Assembly (NCBI GenBank): GCA_964412015.1
Contig: CAYPMO010000005.1
Location: 62,001 to 126,000 of the forward strand
Direction of reading: 5' to 3'
Length of the DNA stretch: 64,000 nt
Origin: SZUA-318 sp964412015
GTDB taxonomy: Bacteria; Gemmatimonadota; Gemmatimonadetes; Longimicrobiales; Gaopeijiaceae
Below, in pieces: positions 38,633-46,863 of this stretch (positions within the stretch are counted from its first letter, which is position 1; every line of letters begins with the position of its first letter). Position numbers and translations under genes: made by a program. Under the pieces are notes generated by a model. That model ran no database searches, had not been told where the DNA came from, and saw nothing but the letters and a program-made list of their open reading frames with translations.

Positions 38633-39223
38633 GTGCAGGTCTTCCAGCGACCGCCTGGGGGCATGACCGAAAGCCAGCTCATCCGACAGGCCGCCGAAGG
38701 CGATGCCCGCTCGATCCGGGCGCTCTACGAGCGCTACGCACCGCGGGTATTCGCCGTGGTCCGCCGCATCGCGGGTGACGACGACAAGGCTCAGGACTAC
38801 GCCCAGGAGGCTTGGGTCCGCGCCGTGCGCGCGCTACCGACGTTCCGAGGCGATGCCCGGTTCTCGACCTGGCTCCACCGGATCGCCGTGAACTCGGCGC
38901 TCCAGGCGCTGCGCAGATCGGAGAGCCGCCGCAAGCGCGAAGTGCCGTTCCCCGCGGAGGTACCGGTCGGGCCGCGGGACGGCGATACGCTCCTGCAGCG
39001 GCGGCTCGAGCGCGCTCTGGATGCCCTTCCCGAGGGGATGCGGCAGGTGCTGATCCTCCACGACGTGGAGGGTTACACACACGAGGAAATCGGGGACACG
39101 CTGGGGGTCGCCCCGGGAACGTCGAAGTCCCAGCTGTTCAAGGCGAGGGCGAAGATGCGGGAGCTGCTCTCGTCGCTGGACGGCGCAACGCAGGAATCAG
39201 GAGTGGAAGCATGGAGCATCTGA
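38633..39223 (+). CDS. ECF RNA polymerase sigma factor
   Basis: A 196-residue sigma-70 family ECF factor with region 2 (RALYERYAPRVFAVVRRIAGDDDKAQDYAQEAWVRA) and region 4 (RALDALPEGMRQVLILHDVEGYTHEEIGDTLGVAPGTSKSQLFKARAKMRELL). It probably directs transcription of an envelope regulon. The GTG at 38633 has an AGAGG site; an in-frame ATG at 38663 is the alternative. It overlaps the anti-sigma gene by 13 bases, and a PDZ protein follows. Ser/Glu-rich ends are otherwise ordinary. Confidence 0.93.
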   Translation: MQVFQRPPGGMTESQLIRQAAEGDARSIRALYERYAPRVFAVVRRIAGDDDKAQDYAQEAWVRAVRALPTFRGDARFSTWLHRIAVNSALQALRRSESRRKREVPFPAEVPVGPRDGDTLLQRRLERALDALPEGMRQVLILHDVEGYTHEEIGDTLGVAPGTSKSQLFKARAKMRELLSSLDGATQESGVEAWSI

Positions 39224-39885
39224 CGAGAGAGGCGCTCGCCCGCCTCGTGGACGAGACCCCATTGCCGGAAGAGATCGACCATCTCGCCACGTGCCCGACG
39301 TGTGCGTCCGAGCTGGACGCGCTCCGCGCGCAGACCCGTGCGTTGGGGGCTCTCCCCGAGATTCGCCCGCCGCTCGGGGACTGGGACGTTCTCGAAGCCC
39401 GTCTCCGTTCGGAGGGACTCATCGAGGTGCCCAGCCTGCTGTCGCGGCTGACGCTGGCCCAGACACCGGCCTGGATGCGCATCGCCGCAGCCGCAGCTCT
39501 CTTCCTCGGCGGCTCCCTGATGGGGGCGGCGGTGACCTCCGGACGCCCGGCGGACCGAGACATGGCCGCGTCCGCACAGGACGCGTCGCTGTTCGCGGAT
39601 CTGGACGACGTGGACGCGGCAGCCGCCGCGGTACGGTCGGCCGAGCTGAACTACATCGACGCGCTGACCCGTTACCGTCAGCTCCTCGAGCAGGGTAGCG
39701 GCGACGCCGGGATCGGCGACCCGAGCTCCCGTTTCGCCGCGCTCGAGTACCTCGTGGCGGCGGGGCAGGCCGCGGTCCGGCAGGCTCCGGCCGACCCCTT
39801 CCTGAACGGGCTGCTGGCCTCGACGCTCGCCGAGCGCGAGGCCACGCTGAGACGGATCTCCACGCGGCAGGACGACTGGTTCTGA
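39211..39885 (+). CDS. Membrane anti-sigma factor with zinc-type motif
   Basis: A 224-residue protein translated from inside the end of the sigma gene. The N-terminal part has HLATCPTC (H-x3-C-x2-C), the hallmark of zinc-binding anti-sigma domains. A single membrane segment follows near residues 87-110 (RIAAAAALFLGGSLMGAAV) and then an alanine-rich, probably helical periplasmic region of about 110 residues. It should hold the sigma factor encoded just upstream. The periplasmic part could be the stress sensor, and the following PDZ protein could contribute to signalling; the last point is inference. Confidence 0.85.
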   Translation: MEHLTREALARLVDETPLPEEIDHLATCPTCASELDALRAQTRALGALPEIRPPLGDWDVLEARLRSEGLIEVPSLLSRLTLAQTPAWMRIAAAAALFLGGSLMGAAVTSGRPADRDMAASAQDASLFADLDDVDAAAAAVRSAELNYIDALTRYRQLLEQGSGDAGIGDPSSRFAALEYLVAAGQAAVRQAPADPFLNGLLASTLAEREATLRRISTRQDDWF

Positions 39886-39887
39886 GT

Positions 39888-40973
39888 ATGATTCGAGTTC
39901 TTCGCCCCCTCGTCGTCGGTGCGGCCCTCGCGTCGCTCGCCGCACCCCTGGCCGCTCAGATCGTCGTGGAGCCGGCTCCTCGGGGTTGGCTCGGCGTGTC
40001 CTTCGGGATCCGGACCACCCGAGACGGGACGATGGTGCGCTCGGTGACGGAGGTGACGGACGTGATGCCCGGAAGCCCCGCCGCCGAAGCGGGTGTGCGC
40101 CCCGGCGACATCATCGTCTCGTTCAACGGCCAGGATTGGACCGGACCGTACGTCGGCATCCCCCGGCTGCGCCCGGGCGAGCCGGTACGCTTGGTCGTGG
40201 AGCGGGACCGCCACCAGCGGGAGGTCCGGATGACGGCAGGGACACGTCCCGAGGAAGCCGTCATCCTTCCGCGGGTGTCATGGACGGTCACGCCCGACTC
40301 GATCGTCGAGCGGCTGTTCCTCGCCATGGACTCTCTCCGCGTCCGGATCATGGAGGACGAGGGACTGCGCCGCCGCATCGGCGACCCCTACGTCGCAGGT
40401 GATTCCGTGGTGACGAGCCGCGGCACCGTCGTGCGGCTGCGCGCGGCCACATCCGGCGAGCGGACCGTGGCGGTGCCCTTCGACCTGCCCGCGGCGGTCG
40501 GAGCCCCCGGGGCACCCGAGCCCGGGGAGCGCCCGCCGTTCGGGTTCTACCTCTTCCGGGGCCCGGGATCGGACTCGCTGGCCCGCGAGATGCACGAGCT
40601 CGGCGAGAGCGCTCCGGTCATGGCGCTCGATTGGACCCTCGGCGACGCACCGTGGGACAGCGTGTCCGTGTACCGGCCCCTGGCTCCGTACCTGCTGGGG
40701 CAGAACCGCGTGGCCGGGGCCGAAGTGGTGGACCTCCGTCCCGAGCTGGCCGAGTACTTCCAGGTCGAGGGGGGGATCCTGGTGGTGAACGTTCCCGACC
40801 GGACGCCCGCGAGCTCGGCGGGGATCCAGCCGGGGGACGTGCTCATCAGGATGGACGGCGCACCGCTCCGCTCGATCGACGATCTACGCCGCGGGCTCGT
40901 GCGCGCCGCCGACGACCTGCCCGTCACGCTGGTCCGCAAGGGCCGAACGATCCAGGTGCTCCTGAAGCGCTAG
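39888..40973 (+). CDS. Exported protein with two PDZ domains
   Basis: A 361-residue protein with a signal peptide (IRVLRPLVVGAALASLAAPLAAQ). The first PDZ domain (residues ~28-120) has PGSPAAEAGVRPGDIIVSFNGQ; the second (~275-361) has PASSAGIQPGDVLIRMDGAPLRSIDDL. No serine-protease triad lies between them, so it is not a DegP-type protease but perhaps an adaptor. It starts two bases after the anti-sigma stop and is the third gene of that unit, so a role in sensing envelope stress is plausible but not shown. Confidence 0.85.
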   Translation: MIRVLRPLVVGAALASLAAPLAAQIVVEPAPRGWLGVSFGIRTTRDGTMVRSVTEVTDVMPGSPAAEAGVRPGDIIVSFNGQDWTGPYVGIPRLRPGEPVRLVVERDRHQREVRMTAGTRPEEAVILPRVSWTVTPDSIVERLFLAMDSLRVRIMEDEGLRRRIGDPYVAGDSVVTSRGTVVRLRAATSGERTVAVPFDLPAAVGAPGAPEPGERPPFGFYLFRGPGSDSLAREMHELGESAPVMALDWTLGDAPWDSVSVYRPLAPYLLGQNRVAGAEVVDLRPELAEYFQVEGGILVVNVPDRTPASSAGIQPGDVLIRMDGAPLRSIDDLRRGLVRAADDLPVTLVRKGRTIQVLLKR

Positions 40974-40976
40974 GCG

Positions 40977-41223
40977 CGACCCGACGCCGCTCAGCGAGGC
41001 CCCGATCCCCCTAGGTCGAGCGACCACCACCGTGCGGGCGGGCCGAGCGTCCCCCAGCCCGGATACGGTACGACGACGGTCGCGAGGCGCGGGCCGGGCT
41101 TCTCCTGAGGGGGAATCGGCGTCGGGGTATGGACGACCCGACGCCGCTTAGCGAGGCCCCGATCCCCTCGGTCGGGCGACCATCGTGCGCGTGGGCCGAG
41201 TGTCCCCCGAAGGGGAAGCCCGG
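40977..41223. repeat. Intergenic repeat: two direct copies flanking an inverted segment
   Basis: Between the convergent PDZ and permease genes, an approximately 85-base unit occurs twice in direct orientation (40977-41062 and 41134-41223). The first 30 bases differ at one position; later parts drift. The segment between them (about 41068-41125) is an inverted near-copy of the region 41205-41260, which includes the last codons of the permease gene (shared GGTACGA, GACGGT and GGCGCGGGCCGGGCTTC blocks). A perfect ten-base-pair hairpin, CGGCGTCGGG (41117-41126) with CCCGACGCCG (41137-41146), links the middle to the second copy. No gene is visible in it. Confidence 0.75.
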
Positions 41224-41243
41224 CCCGCGCCGCACATCCACCG

Positions 41244-42461
41244 TCACTCGTACCGCAGCGCTACGATCGGATCGAGCCTCGCCGCCCGCTGCGCCGGCAG
41301 GATCCCGAAGAACAGGCCGACCCCCGCCGAGAACGCGAGCGCCATCAGGACCGCGCCGACGGAGATCGCCGTCTCCCACTGCTGGATCCGTGTGAGGAGC
41401 GTCGCGCCCCCGATGCCGGTCGCCACGCCGAGGATCCCGCCCAGCACGCACAGGGACAGGGATTCGATGAGGAACTGGTACAGGATGGCGCGACGCGTAG
41501 CGCCGAGCGCCTTCCGCACGCCGATCTCCCGCGTCCGCTCCGTCACGCTCACCAACATGATGTTCATGATGCCGATGCCTCCGACCAGAAGGCTGATTCC
41601 GGCAATGCCGGCCAGGAGCATCGTGAACGTCTCGGCCGTCTCGTTGAAGGTCTCCAGAAGATCGGCGGAGTTGCGCACGTTGAAGTCCGCCTCGGCTCCC
41701 GGCTCGATCCTGTGCTGCCGGCGCATGATCCGGTCGATGACCTCGTACGCCTGGTCGAGCTGCTCGGGCGTCACCGTGGCCGCGTAGATCGTGCCGAGTC
41801 GGTCGCGGCCACCGAAGACCCGGTACTGGGCCGTGGACTGCGGGATGAAGAGCTGGTCGTCGGGACGCATGAATGCCGCGTCGCCCTTCTCGGTCAGGAT
41901 CCCGATGACCTGGAACGGGACACCCCGGAGCTGGATGGTCTGGCCCAGGAGCGCCGTCGGGTCCGCCTCCTGTCCGAGGGTCGCGGGGATGTTGGCTCCG
42001 ACCACCACGACGCGCCGTCTCCCCTGGACCTCACCCCAGTTGAAGAACCGGCCGACGGCCAGGGTGTGGTTGTACATGGGAAAGTACTCGGGCCACGTGC
42101 CGAGCACCGTCGTGCTGGCGTTCCAGCGCTGATACGTCATCTGCACCCGGCTCTGGAGCTCGGGCGCGATCATGAGCAGCCCGTCCGAGCCGGCCCTGAG
42201 CGCTTCCGCGTCCTCGATGGACATGCGCGTTTCGCCGCGTCCCACTCCGCCGAAGAACTCCTGCCCCGGACGGATCGTGAGGACGTTGGTCCCCATGCGC
42301 TGGATCTGCTCCTCCACGCGCTGCTGTGCGCCCTCACCCAGCGATACCATTGTGATGACCGCCGCGACGCCGATGATGATGCCGAGCGTCGTGAGCACGG
42401 ACCGGAGGACGTTGGCCTTGATGGCGGCCATCGCCACCATGATGATCTCGTAGACGAGCAT
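41244..42461 (-). CDS. MacB-type ABC transporter permease (FtsX family)
   Basis: A 405-residue membrane subunit of a MacB-like exporter. It has one N-terminal helix (VLRSVLTTLGIIIGVAAVITMV), a periplasmic MacB core domain (residues ~45-270), and three C-terminal helices (MLLAGIAGISLLVGGIGIMNIML; FLIESLSLCVLGGILGVATGIGG; AVLMALAFSAGVGLFFGILPA) ending in AARLDPIVALRYE, the family's signature end. Start at the ATG at 42461, two bases after the adaptor stop; the frame is open upstream by chance. MacB proper fuses ATPase and permease; here they are separate. Substrate not predictable. Confidence 0.92.
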   Translation of the reverse strand: MLVYEIIMVAMAAIKANVLRSVLTTLGIIIGVAAVITMVSLGEGAQQRVEEQIQRMGTNVLTIRPGQEFFGGVGRGETRMSIEDAEALRAGSDGLLMIAPELQSRVQMTYQRWNASTTVLGTWPEYFPMYNHTLAVGRFFNWGEVQGRRRVVVVGANIPATLGQEADPTALLGQTIQLRGVPFQVIGILTEKGDAAFMRPDDQLFIPQSTAQYRVFGGRDRLGTIYAATVTPEQLDQAYEVIDRIMRRQHRIEPGAEADFNVRNSADLLETFNETAETFTMLLAGIAGISLLVGGIGIMNIMLVSVTERTREIGVRKALGATRRAILYQFLIESLSLCVLGGILGVATGIGGATLLTRIQQWETAISVGAVLMALAFSAGVGLFFGILPAQRAARLDPIVALRYE

Positions 42462-42463
42462 GA

Positions 42464-43996
42464 TCAGCCCCGACCCGGAGGCCGTCCTCCACCCATCCCC
42501 GGTCCTCCGCCCGGAGGCCGTGCGCCGCCGCCGCCGCCGAACGGACTGCCTCCCATCCGGCTGCGCAGTTGGTTGAGCCATTCCTGCTGCTTCGCCTGGA
42601 GCTGCGCGGCGCTCACGACCACCAGGGTCTCCTCCCCCTCAAGGCCGCCGACTACCTGAGTGTTGTCCCAATCGTTCAAGCCCACCTGGACGACGCGCGG
42701 CTCGGCCACCGAGTCGGGACCGAGCACGAAGACCACCGAGGTCCGCGTCTCCCCGGCCGGTGTCGCGCTTCCCGTCGGAGCGGCCGCAAGCGCTGCCGGG
42801 GAGCCTGCCCCGAGCACGCCGCCACCGATCCCTCCCCCACCCCGCACCCGCACCGCCTGCATGAGCACGCGCATGGAGTCCTGCGTGATCTCGCCACGCT
42901 CGACCCTCGCGCGCAAGGAGTCGGCGCGGGCGCGACGGGCGGCCGCTTGCGTGTCCGCGGAGTCCCCACCGGTGGCCGCCACACCGCCGTTCTGCGCGAC
43001 GCCGGTCCGTGCCACGCTGACGAACTCCGTGAGGTCCATGGCATCGACGTCCAGCCCGAGGGCGAGGGCGGCGGGGCCGACATCCTGAGGCCGCACGATG
43101 GCGCTGTTCGGCACGAGCAGCACGTCCAGCGCCTGGTCGACGAGGACCTCGACCTCGGCGTTCATTCCCGGCTTCAGCAGCCCGGACCGGTTGTCCAACG
43201 TGACGATCACCGGGAACATCGTCACGTTCTGCTGGACGGTGGCCTGGGGCTCGATCTTCTCCACGTCCCCCCGGAACGTCTGATCCGGGTAGGCCTCGAC
43301 CGTGACGTTGGCGGGAAGTCCGGCTCGGATGTCGCCCATGTCGGTCTCGTCCACCAGCGTGCGGACCTGCATCTCGTCGAGGTTCGCCATGATGAACAAG
43401 GTCGTGCCGCCCGAGACGTTGCCCGAGGCGGATTGGATGACCTGGCCCTCCTCGACGTTCTTTTGGATGATCGTCCCGCGCATCGGGGCCCGGATCGTGA
43501 CGTCGCCGAGCTGGAGCTCGGCCAGCTCGAAGTTCGTCTCCGCCTTGACCTGGCTGGCCAGTGCGTTGGCGTATTCCAGCCTCTTGGACTCGTGCTCCTG
43601 CTCCGTGATCACGCCGGCCGCAAACAGCTCCTGTGACCGGTCGAGTTGTGCCTCGGAGATCTCGGTGCGCGCTTTGGCTACCTCGAGATCGGCCTCGGCC
43701 TGCTCGAACCTGTTGCGCACGTCGCGTGGATCCACCTCGGCCAGCAGCGCGCCGGGTTCCACGACGTCACCCACGTCCACGTACAGCCTCAGGATCTCCC
43801 CGGAGGCTTTGGATTTCACCTCGACGGAGCGGACCGGCTCGACGGTTCCGGTGGCCTCGGCCCGGATGATGAGGTCTCCCCGGGTCACCTGGACCGTGGA
43901 GAGCCTGGGTGTGTTCGCGGCGTTGCTGTCGCGGCAGGCCGTCAGGACGAGCAAGGCCAGGGCGGTGCCGCCCCACCTCGCGATCTGGGCGTTCAT
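42464..43996 (-). CDS. MacA/HlyD-type periplasmic adaptor lipoprotein
   Basis: A 510-residue membrane-fusion protein linking the ABC permease to an outer-membrane channel. A lipobox (ALALLVLTAC) suggests an inner-membrane lipoprotein anchor. A lipoyl-like half-motif (EATGTVEPVRSVEVKSKASGEI), a coiled-coil hairpin (FEQAEADLEVAKARTEISEAQLDR ... FELAELQLG), a second lipoyl half (IRAPMRGTIIQKNVEEGQVI) and beta-barrel domain follow. Unusual are a long insertion rich in Arg/Ala/Gly (~residues 330-420) and a glycine/proline-rich C-terminus. Its ATG overlaps the ATPase stop (ATGA). Confidence 0.92.
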   Translation of the reverse strand: MNAQIARWGGTALALLVLTACRDSNAANTPRLSTVQVTRGDLIIRAEATGTVEPVRSVEVKSKASGEILRLYVDVGDVVEPGALLAEVDPRDVRNRFEQAEADLEVAKARTEISEAQLDRSQELFAAGVITEQEHESKRLEYANALASQVKAETNFELAELQLGDVTIRAPMRGTIIQKNVEEGQVIQSASGNVSGGTTLFIMANLDEMQVRTLVDETDMGDIRAGLPANVTVEAYPDQTFRGDVEKIEPQATVQQNVTMFPVIVTLDNRSGLLKPGMNAEVEVLVDQALDVLLVPNSAIVRPQDVGPAALALGLDVDAMDLTEFVSVARTGVAQNGGVAATGGDSADTQAAARRARADSLRARVERGEITQDSMRVLMQAVRVRGGGGIGGGVLGAGSPAALAAAPTGSATPAGETRTSVVFVLGPDSVAEPRVVQVGLNDWDNTQVVGGLEGEETLVVVSAAQLQAKQQEWLNQLRSRMGGSPFGGGGGARPPGGGPGMGGGRPPGRG

Positions 43997-44703
43997 GCGG
44001 GAGTCTCCGCGTGATGATTCATGAAGTCGGATTCGACGAGACCGTCCAACAGGTGGACCTGTCGCTTGGCGAACTCGGCGATGTCGTGCTCGTGCGTGAC
44101 CAGGAGGATCGTCTGCCCGTGCTTGTTGAGCTCCGCGAGCTGGACCATGATCTCGTGCGCCGTGACCGAGTCGAGGTTACCGGTCGGCTCGTCGGCGAGG
44201 AGGAGCGCGGGATCGTTGACAAGCGCCCGGGCCATCGCGACCCGCTGGCGCTGCCCGCCGGACATCTCGGGGGGCCGGTGCTCCTGCCTGTCCCCCAGGC
44301 CCACCAGCTCGAGCTTCTCGGCGGCGCGACGACGACGCTCCTTGGCGCCCACACCCGAGTAGATGAGTGGGAGCTCCACGTTGTGCAGAGCCGTGGCGCG
44401 AGGCAGGAGGTTGAACGTCTGGAAGACGAACCCGATCTCCTTGTTCCTCACACGGGCGAGCTCGTCGTCCGACAGATCGCTCACGAGCCGGCCGTTGAGC
44501 CAGTACTGGCCCTCCGTCGGCGTGTCCAGGCACCCGATCAGGTTCATGAACGTGGACTTGCCGCTTCCCGACGGCCCCATCATGGCGACGAACTCACCCC
44601 GACGGATCTCCAGGTCCACGCCGCGGACCGCGCGCACCGTCTCGGCACCCAGCTCGTAGTTCTTCTTGAGACCTTCCGTCCGGATCACCACACCATCCAT
44701 CAT
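43993..44703 (-). CDS. MacB/LolD-type ABC transporter ATPase
   Basis: A 236-residue nucleotide-binding subunit with Walker A MGPSGSGKSTF, Q-loop VFQTFNLLPR, signature MSGGQRQRVAMARAL, Walker B ALLLADEPTGNLDS and H-loop LVTHEHDIAEF. The ordering and EPTGNLD box are typical of the LolD/MacB/FtsE class. It is coupled to the adaptor and permease genes, completing a three-part exporter. Two adjacent ATGs (44703, 44700) are possible. Confidence 0.95.
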   Translation of the reverse strand: MMDGVVIRTEGLKKNYELGAETVRAVRGVDLEIRRGEFVAMMGPSGSGKSTFMNLIGCLDTPTEGQYWLNGRLVSDLSDDELARVRNKEIGFVFQTFNLLPRATALHNVELPLIYSGVGAKERRRRAAEKLELVGLGDRQEHRPPEMSGGQRQRVAMARALVNDPALLLADEPTGNLDSVTAHEIMVQLAELNKHGQTILLVTHEHDIAEFAKRQVHLLDGLVESDFMNHHAETPA

Positions 44704-44783
44704 TGTCCCCTCCCAAGAACGGCCTCGAGTTGGACCCGGGCCAGGTCGTTGTCATCATGCGCCGCCGCGGTCGCGCTCATGGG

Positions 44784-45206
44784 CTAATTCCTGTCTCCCC
44801 CCGGGTCGCGCTCGGCGTGTTGCCGATCCCGCTCGGCGACCAGGGAGTCGTACGCTCGGGCCTGCTCGGGCGTGAGCATGCTCTTGATGGCCTCGCGGGT
44901 CTCCTCGACCAGCGCGCTGTAGCGTGGATCGTAGGCCGCGTTGAACTCCGCGTGGAGCGCTTTCATCGCGTTCTGGTACTCGGCTACGATCGAGTCGATC
45001 GCGATCCTCTGGGCGTCGCTCGGCCCAACCTGCTCGTACATCGGCCGGCGCCGGCCCCCGTCCTCCCGTTCCTTGGAGGGTGTGGACTCGGCCGCCGGGG
45101 AGGCGACGATCGAGCGATCGGCCGCCATCCCGAGCAGGACGCCCGCGCCGAAGACCGCGGCCAACACCACGACCGTCATGAGACGTGTACGCATGAGCTT
45201 GTCCAT
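44784..45206 (-). CDS. Spy/CpxP-like periplasmic protein candidate
   Basis: A 140-residue protein with an N-terminal membrane anchor or signal (TRLMTVVVLAAVFGAGVLLG). The rest is charged and helical (YQNAMKALHAEFNAAYDPRYSALVEETREAIKSMLTPEQARAYD), with the LTPEQ motif seen in Spy/CpxP/ZraP-type envelope stress chaperones. The assignment is by this pattern only. The gene starts on the last base of the anti-sigma candidate's stop (TGATG) and lies upstream of the exporter genes. Confidence 0.65.
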   Translation of the reverse strand: MDKLMRTRLMTVVVLAAVFGAGVLLGMAADRSIVASPAAESTPSKEREDGGRRRPMYEQVGPSDAQRIAIDSIVAEYQNAMKALHAEFNAAYDPRYSALVEETREAIKSMLTPEQARAYDSLVAERDRQHAERDPGGDRN

Positions 45207-45625
45207 CAGAACCTCGCCGCCGCCAACAAGACGGAGGCCTCCGCGGCTGCACGGTTCAAGGCTTCGGGAATGGTCTCGGATTCCATCCCGGCCACGAGCA
45301 CCTCCTCGAGCGTGACGCTCCCGTCAGGGCGCAGATGGACCGGCCACCCCTCGATCAGGGCGAGCGCGGCGATCGCCGCGGCCAGGACCGCCGTCGGTAC
45401 GAGCGCCCTCGCCCAACCCGCCAAGACGTCACCGACCGTGAGGTCCAGCAGCATCCTCCTGCGAGCCAGCTCGGGGGCGGCCGCTCGCATCACGCGGTTC
45501 TGAAACCGACGCCAGTAGTCCCGATCGGTCGTCGCCGGATCCACCGGTGCGAGCGCCGCCGCGATCCGCATGTCGCGTCCGGACTCGTCCGATGGTTGTT
45601 CGGAATCCCTCGAGGATCTGTTCAT
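45206..45625 (-). CDS. Probable membrane anti-sigma factor
   Basis: A 139-residue protein encoded directly after the sigma factor. The N-terminal half is cytoplasmic and charged (DYWRRFQNRVMRAAAPELARRRMLL). One membrane segment (VPTAVLAAAIAALALI) and a short periplasmic part follow. Position and topology are those of an anti-sigma factor, but no zinc motif is present, so the family is not certain. The start is either GTG at 45628 or ATG at 45625; the latter shares one base with the sigma stop (TGATG), like the next junction. Confidence 0.68.
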   Translation of the reverse strand: MNRSSRDSEQPSDESGRDMRIAAALAPVDPATTDRDYWRRFQNRVMRAAAPELARRRMLLDLTVGDVLAGWARALVPTAVLAAAIAALALIEGWPVHLRPDGSVTLEEVLVAGMESETIPEALNRAAAEASVLLAAARF

Positions 45626-46206
45626 CACAGGCTCCTTCTTCCGTCCTCCACGATCTCACGCGCTCCCAAGACATCCCTGAGGGCCCTGCGAGCGAAGTGC
45701 AGGTGCGAGCGGACCGTGCCCGATGGAAGGCCCAGACGGTCCGCGATCTCTCGATGTTTCCACCCCTCCAGGTCATGAAGGAGCACGATCTCCCTCTGGA
45801 CTTCCGAGAGGCCGTTCAGGGCCTCCCGGAGCACTGCCTGCAACTCCGAACGTTCCGCCTCCCGGTCGGGTGTCGGCGTCCGTGTGCTCGCCGACATCGG
45901 CACGGGGTCCGTCTCCCGGAGGCTCTCCCTGCGGACCAGATTCTTCGACCGATTCCGCACGATCGTCATGAGCCAACCCGCGAACCGCTCCGGGCTCCTG
46001 CACTCCTCGAGGCGCTCCAGGGCGACCAGGAACGACTCCTGCGCCGCGTCCTCGGCGTCCTCGCGGCTCCCTGTGACCGAGTACGCAACGGCGTAAGCGG
46101 CGCGCCGGTACTTCTGGACGAGGAGTCCGAACGCACCCTCGTCACCGCGCCTCGCGCTGCGGACCAGATCGCCGTCGTCCGTCGTCCGGGACCTACTCAA
46201 GGACAC
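45625..46206 (-). CDS. ECF RNA polymerase sigma factor heading the exporter operon
   Basis: A 193-residue ECF factor: region 2 (FGLLVQKYRRAAYAVAYSVTGSREDAEDAAQESFLVAL) and region 4 (LNGLSEVQREIVLLHDLEGWKHREIADRLGLPSGTVRSHLHFARRALRD). The start is the GTG at 46206. It is the first of six closely spaced minus-strand genes: sigma, anti-sigma candidate, Spy-like protein, ABC ATPase, adaptor and permease. The simplest reading is that it autoregulates an exporter operon. No clear -35/-10 autoregulatory promoter could be picked from the 128 bases upstream. Confidence 0.93.
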   Translation of the reverse strand: MSLSRSRTTDDGDLVRSARRGDEGAFGLLVQKYRRAAYAVAYSVTGSREDAEDAAQESFLVALERLEECRSPERFAGWLMTIVRNRSKNLVRRESLRETDPVPMSASTRTPTPDREAERSELQAVLREALNGLSEVQREIVLLHDLEGWKHREIADRLGLPSGTVRSHLHFARRALRDVLGAREIVEDGRRSL

Positions 46207-46334
46207 CGCCGCGTCACACCGTGTTGAAGGCCACCGTCAACGCCCGGTTCCGATCCCGGAACGTGCGGTCGAGCACTTCGTCTACCCATCTGGATCTTAG
46301 ACGGTCCTGGCGGGGCGGGCGTTAGAACGCCGTG

Positions 46335-46769
46335 TCAGCCCTCCTTCCCACGTTTCCCCGCGATCTCGCCGAAGAACGGCTTGCGCTCTCCGGACGGCCG
46401 GGGCACCCGCCCCGCGTGCCACGCGGTGAGAAGCTCGGACTCGGTCAGGTCCGCGAGGTCACGGCCGACGACGAGGGCTTCGCGCCGCGGCTCGGATGGT
46501 TCGTCCGCATCGAAGAATCCGAGGAGCAGGAACGGCGTCCGGGCCGACGAGGGCCCCGAGACCGAGCGACCGAGAACGCGCACCGTCCATCGCTCGTCAC
46601 CGGTCCGCAGCTCGGCGTCGGTGGCGCTCCGTCCCGCCTCGGGTGGCGCTGGGAGCGGGGCCGCCACCGCGCGCACCGGAGTCGGAGTCGTCGGCGCGGC
46701 GCCGCGGCCGTCGGGAGCCTCCGGGCGGGTGCCCTCGGGAGCCGAACCCGCGATGTCCGCTGCGTCCAT
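46335..46769 (-). CDS. Unknown small protein, proline/alanine-rich N-terminus
   Basis: A 144-residue protein. The first ~60 residues are low complexity and rich in Pro/Ala/Gly. The C-terminal part (ERWTVRVLGRSVSGPSSARTPFLLLGFFDADEPSEPRREALVVGRDLADLTESELLTAW) looks like a compact folded domain. No family recognised. The ATG at 46769 is used; the open frame runs further, but through the opposite-strand gene. It diverges from the PqqD-like gene by about 95 bases. Just after its stop lies GGCGT/ACGCC (46318-46331), a small hairpin without a T-run. Confidence 0.6.
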   Translation of the reverse strand: MDAADIAGSAPEGTRPEAPDGRGAAPTTPTPVRAVAAPLPAPPEAGRSATDAELRTGDERWTVRVLGRSVSGPSSARTPFLLLGFFDADEPSEPRREALVVGRDLADLTESELLTAWHAGRVPRPSGERKPFFGEIAGKRGKEG

Positions 46770-46863
46770 GGTGCGCTCCGATCCGTGCGGGAGACCTGGC
46801 GTCCTCGCCCAAGATGGCTCCCGGTATGCCCTTGATCCACCCCACGCCGCTCGGCATCGTTCC

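Noticed and set aside
46207..46334. Autoregulated ECF promoter before the sigma gene
   Set aside because: No pair of conserved -35/-10 boxes could be matched to a second promoter in the window; not enough evidence to call.
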